Part shown: one piece after another, positions 21,708-24,816 of the stretch
Position numbering within the stretch: position 1 is the first letter of the stretch
Layout of the letters: every line of letters starts with the position of its first letter
Assembly (NCBI GenBank): GCA_023460715.1
Contig: JAEWPH010000205.1
Span: forward strand, 1 to 24,816
Direction: 5' to 3'
DNA: 24,816 nt
Origin: Pseudomonadota bacterium
GTDB taxonomy: Bacteria > Pseudomonadota > Gammaproteobacteria > Burkholderiales > Burkholderiaceae_C
Made by a program: the position numbers and the translations under genes
Notes under the pieces: model-generated
What the model was told of the DNA's origin: nothing
Database searches by the model: none
The model's input: the letters and a program-made list of their open reading frames with translations, nothing else

Positions 21708-21788
21708 CTTGGTTCTCCTTGGGCCGTGTGTGCCCAGTTCCGGCGGCTGCCCCGGTCGGGGAGCCCGCCCATGTGGCCTGCGCGGGGT

Positions 21789-22448
21789 TCAGTAATCGAC
21801 CGGCAGGGGGGCGAGGGACCGCCAAATATACCAACTCGCCACGCTGCACCAGGGCTTCCAGGCCTCGGCCACCTCGCGGGCGTCGCTGCGGCTCACGGGA
21901 TCGCCCGAGAAGTAGTGCTGGCTGATGCCATTGATCAAGGTGGCGTCGTCCAGCGGCAGCACGTTCGGGCGGGCCAGATGGAAGATGAGGAACATGTCCG
22001 CCGTCCAGCGGCCGATGCCGCGGATGGCCACCAGCTCGGCAGCGATGGCCTCGTCGTCCATGGACTCCCAGTCCTTGACGTGCAGCCGGCCGGTGTCGAA
22101 GTGCAGCGCCAGGTCGACCAGGTAGTCCACCTTGCGGGCCGACAGGCCGGCGGCGCGCATGTCGTCCACCTTCAGCTTGAGCACATTGGCCGGGGTCATG
22201 CTGCGGGGGAGCGCGGCGAACTGGTCCCACACCTTCTGCGCGGAAGCGACCGACACCTGCTGGCCGACGATGCTGCGGGCCAGGGTGGTGAACGCATCGC
22301 CGCGCGGCGCCAGGGCCACGTCGCCCAGCTGGGGAATCAGCCGCTTCATGACGCGGTCCTTCTTGACCAGGTGCTTGCAGGCCTCGGCCCAGTAAGCAGG
22401 CGCGGTCAGCTGCGGCGCTGCGTCCGCTATCTTTTTAGTAGCTGCCAC
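21789..22448 (-). CDS. DNA-3-methyladenine glycosylase, HhH-GPD family (AlkA-like)
   Basis: The 219-residue protein carries SIVGQQVSVASAQKVW, a helix-hairpin-helix LVAIRGIGRWTADMFLI and the following Gly/Pro...Asp region LPLDDATL, which supplies the catalytic aspartate of the HhH-GPD superfamily. It should excise alkylated bases in base-excision repair. No iron-sulfur cluster cysteines are present, which favours the AlkA type over Nth/MutY. The start is GTG 22448 with GGTGGGA upstream. It sits 44 bp behind cysS and 81 bp before accA. Confidence 0.9.
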   Translation of the reverse strand: MAATKKIADAAPQLTAPAYWAEACKHLVKKDRVMKRLIPQLGDVALAPRGDAFTTLARSIVGQQVSVASAQKVWDQFAALPRSMTPANVLKLKVDDMRAAGLSARKVDYLVDLALHFDTGRLHVKDWESMDDEAIAAELVAIRGIGRWTADMFLIFHLARPNVLPLDDATLINGISQHYFSGDPVSRSDAREVAEAWKPWCSVASWYIWRSLAPLPVDY

Positions 22449-22492
22449 CGCTTATCCCACCTGCGCCAGAGGTCGATTTGATTCAAATCCTG

Positions 22493-23872
<1,380 letters not shown>

Positions 23873-24021
23873 GGAATGTCAGTCAGGCTCGGGTGGGTGC
23901 AGCCGGCGGCCGGAATGCCCCGCGGGAGGGGCCGGCGCCTGGAGAAAAGGGTCTGCGCAGCCTGTGGCGCCGCGCGTGTTCAGGAGCGGCGACAGCGTAC
24001 CGGCATGACAAACCCCTCAGC

Positions 24022-24027
24022 TACAAT
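24022..24027 (+). promoter_or_regulatory. Putative -10 box (TACAAT) before the TPR gene
   Basis: TACAAT lies 58 bases before the TPR start in the 213-bp gap between divergent genes. No good -35 hexamer is seen 17 bases upstream, so support is limited. Nothing else recognisable occurs in this gap. Confidence 0.35.
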
Positions 24028-24085
24028 CGCCGCAGTATAAGCGCCCGTTACGGCTTGACACCGTACCAACCTTCCAGCACGCCAC

Positions 24086-24816
24086 ATGACGCACGCACGC
24101 CGCACCCTTCCCCATCTTCTGCGACTGCTCGCACTGTCGGCCCTGTTGGGCGCCCCGCTCGTCCACGCGGACGACTACGCCGACATCACCCAGTTGCTGA
24201 AGTCCGGCAAGGCGGCCGAAGCGCTGCAGAAGGCGGACCAGCGCCTGGCCGCCAACCCGCGCGACCCGCAGCTGCGCTTCCTGCGCGGCGTGGCACAGGC
24301 CGATTCGGGCAAGCAGTCCGACGCGATCGCCACCTTCACCAAGCTGACGGAAGAGTATCCGGAGCTTCCCGAGCCCTACAACAACCTCGCGGTGCTGTAC
24401 GCCAACCAGAACCAGCTGGACAAGGCGCGTACGGCGCTCGAGATGGCGATCCGCACCAACCCTAGCTACTCCACCGCGCACGAGAACCTGGGCGACATCT
24501 ACGCCAAGCTCGCCAGCCAGGCCTACAACAAGGCCTTGCAGCTCGACGCCTCCAACGCTACGACGCTGCGCCCCAAGCTTGCGCTGATCCGCGACCTGTT
24601 CTCCACCGGCCCGAAGGCGGCCGGCACGAACGTCGCAGCAGCACCGGCCGCGGCAACGTCCACGCGTACGGCTGCTGCGCCGGCTCCCGCGCCCAAGGCT
24701 GCTCCAGCTCCGGCTCCGGCCGCAGCACCCGCCCCCGCACCTGCAGTGCCCCCGGCACCGGCTCCTGCTCCCACGCCCGCCCCAGCACCCACTCCGGCGA
24801 CCGCACCTACGCCCGC
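24086..24816 (+). CDS. Secreted tetratricopeptide-repeat protein (partial, runs off the edge)
   Basis: The first 243 residues are visible. A Sec signal peptide (RRTLPHLLRLLALSALLGAPLVHA in sense, cleavage likely before DDYAD) is followed by three to four TPR units (about 30-165), such as PEPYNNLAVLYANQNQLDKA and YSTAHENLGDIYAKLASQAY. A Pro/Ala-rich tail from about 175 continues to the edge. TPRs mediate protein contacts; the flexible tail suggests a periplasmic spacer. Specific function unknown. Confidence 0.85.
   Translation, partial: MTHARRTLPHLLRLLALSALLGAPLVHADDYADITQLLKSGKAAEALQKADQRLAANPRDPQLRFLRGVAQADSGKQSDAIATFTKLTEEYPELPEPYNNLAVLYANQNQLDKARTALEMAIRTNPSYSTAHENLGDIYAKLASQAYNKALQLDASNATTLRPKLALIRDLFSTGPKAAGTNVAAAPAAATSTRTAAAPAPAPKAAPAPAPAAAPAPAPAVPPAPAPAPTPAPAPTPATAPTP

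Noticed and set aside
24523..24792. Minus-strand Gly/Ala-rich open frame
   Set aside because: It is the complement of the Pro/Ala-rich tail of the TPR protein.

Overview
The window comes from a high-G+C betaproteobacterium, most likely a member of the Comamonadaceae close to Acidovorax. This is inferred from protein character and from the host gene run cysS, DNA glycosylase, accA, tilS, lysC, tRNA-Ser; no database search was possible. About three quarters of the window (1 to ~18,240) is the right-hand part of a P2-like prophage inserted at the 3' end of a tRNA-Ser(GCU) gene. The left end of the prophage lies outside the window.

Layout of the prophage. (a) 1-1769: end of the tail operon (tape-measure C-terminus, gpU, gpD). 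(b) 1913-7917: an accessory block between gpD and the repressor. It holds a small unknown protein, a stand-alone response-regulator receiver domain, a large lipoprotein built of EF-hand-like repeats, collagen-like linkers and an Asp-box propeller, an orphan BrnA-like antitoxin, and on the minus strand an A+T-rich NACHT (STAND) NTPase gene lying 25 bp behind the repressor gene. (c) 7943-8730: the lysogeny switch, an S24/HTH repressor divergent from an early operon, with dyads and a perfect palindrome between them. (d) 8730-16142: one long plus-strand early operon. It carries small RHH-like proteins, a duplicated Ogr/Delta zinc-finger activator, small unknowns joined by GTGA overlaps, the gpA HUH replication endonuclease, more small unknowns, a C5-cytosine methyltransferase, a DUF4406 protein and an AlpA/Xis-like regulator. 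(e) 16157-18030, minus strand: a tyrosine integrase followed by a RelE/HigB-type toxin and its HTH antitoxin, next to repeat sequences and the tRNA attachment site.

Host part. From 18,217 rightward on the minus strand lie tRNA-Ser with its terminator, lysC, tilS, accA (TTG start), a HhH-GPD DNA glycosylase and cysS. Divergent from these, a secreted TPR protein with a Pro/Ala-rich tail runs off the right edge.

Most notable point: the second half of the methyltransferase gene reads as convincing protein in two frames. The main frame ends with the conserved motif X. The +1 frame over the same bases carries five W-x-T-P motifs and a LNPAF..WLMG.P..WT segment. Other accessory points are the NACHT gene placed in the repressor transcript, the multi-domain lipoprotein, and the Ogr module duplication.
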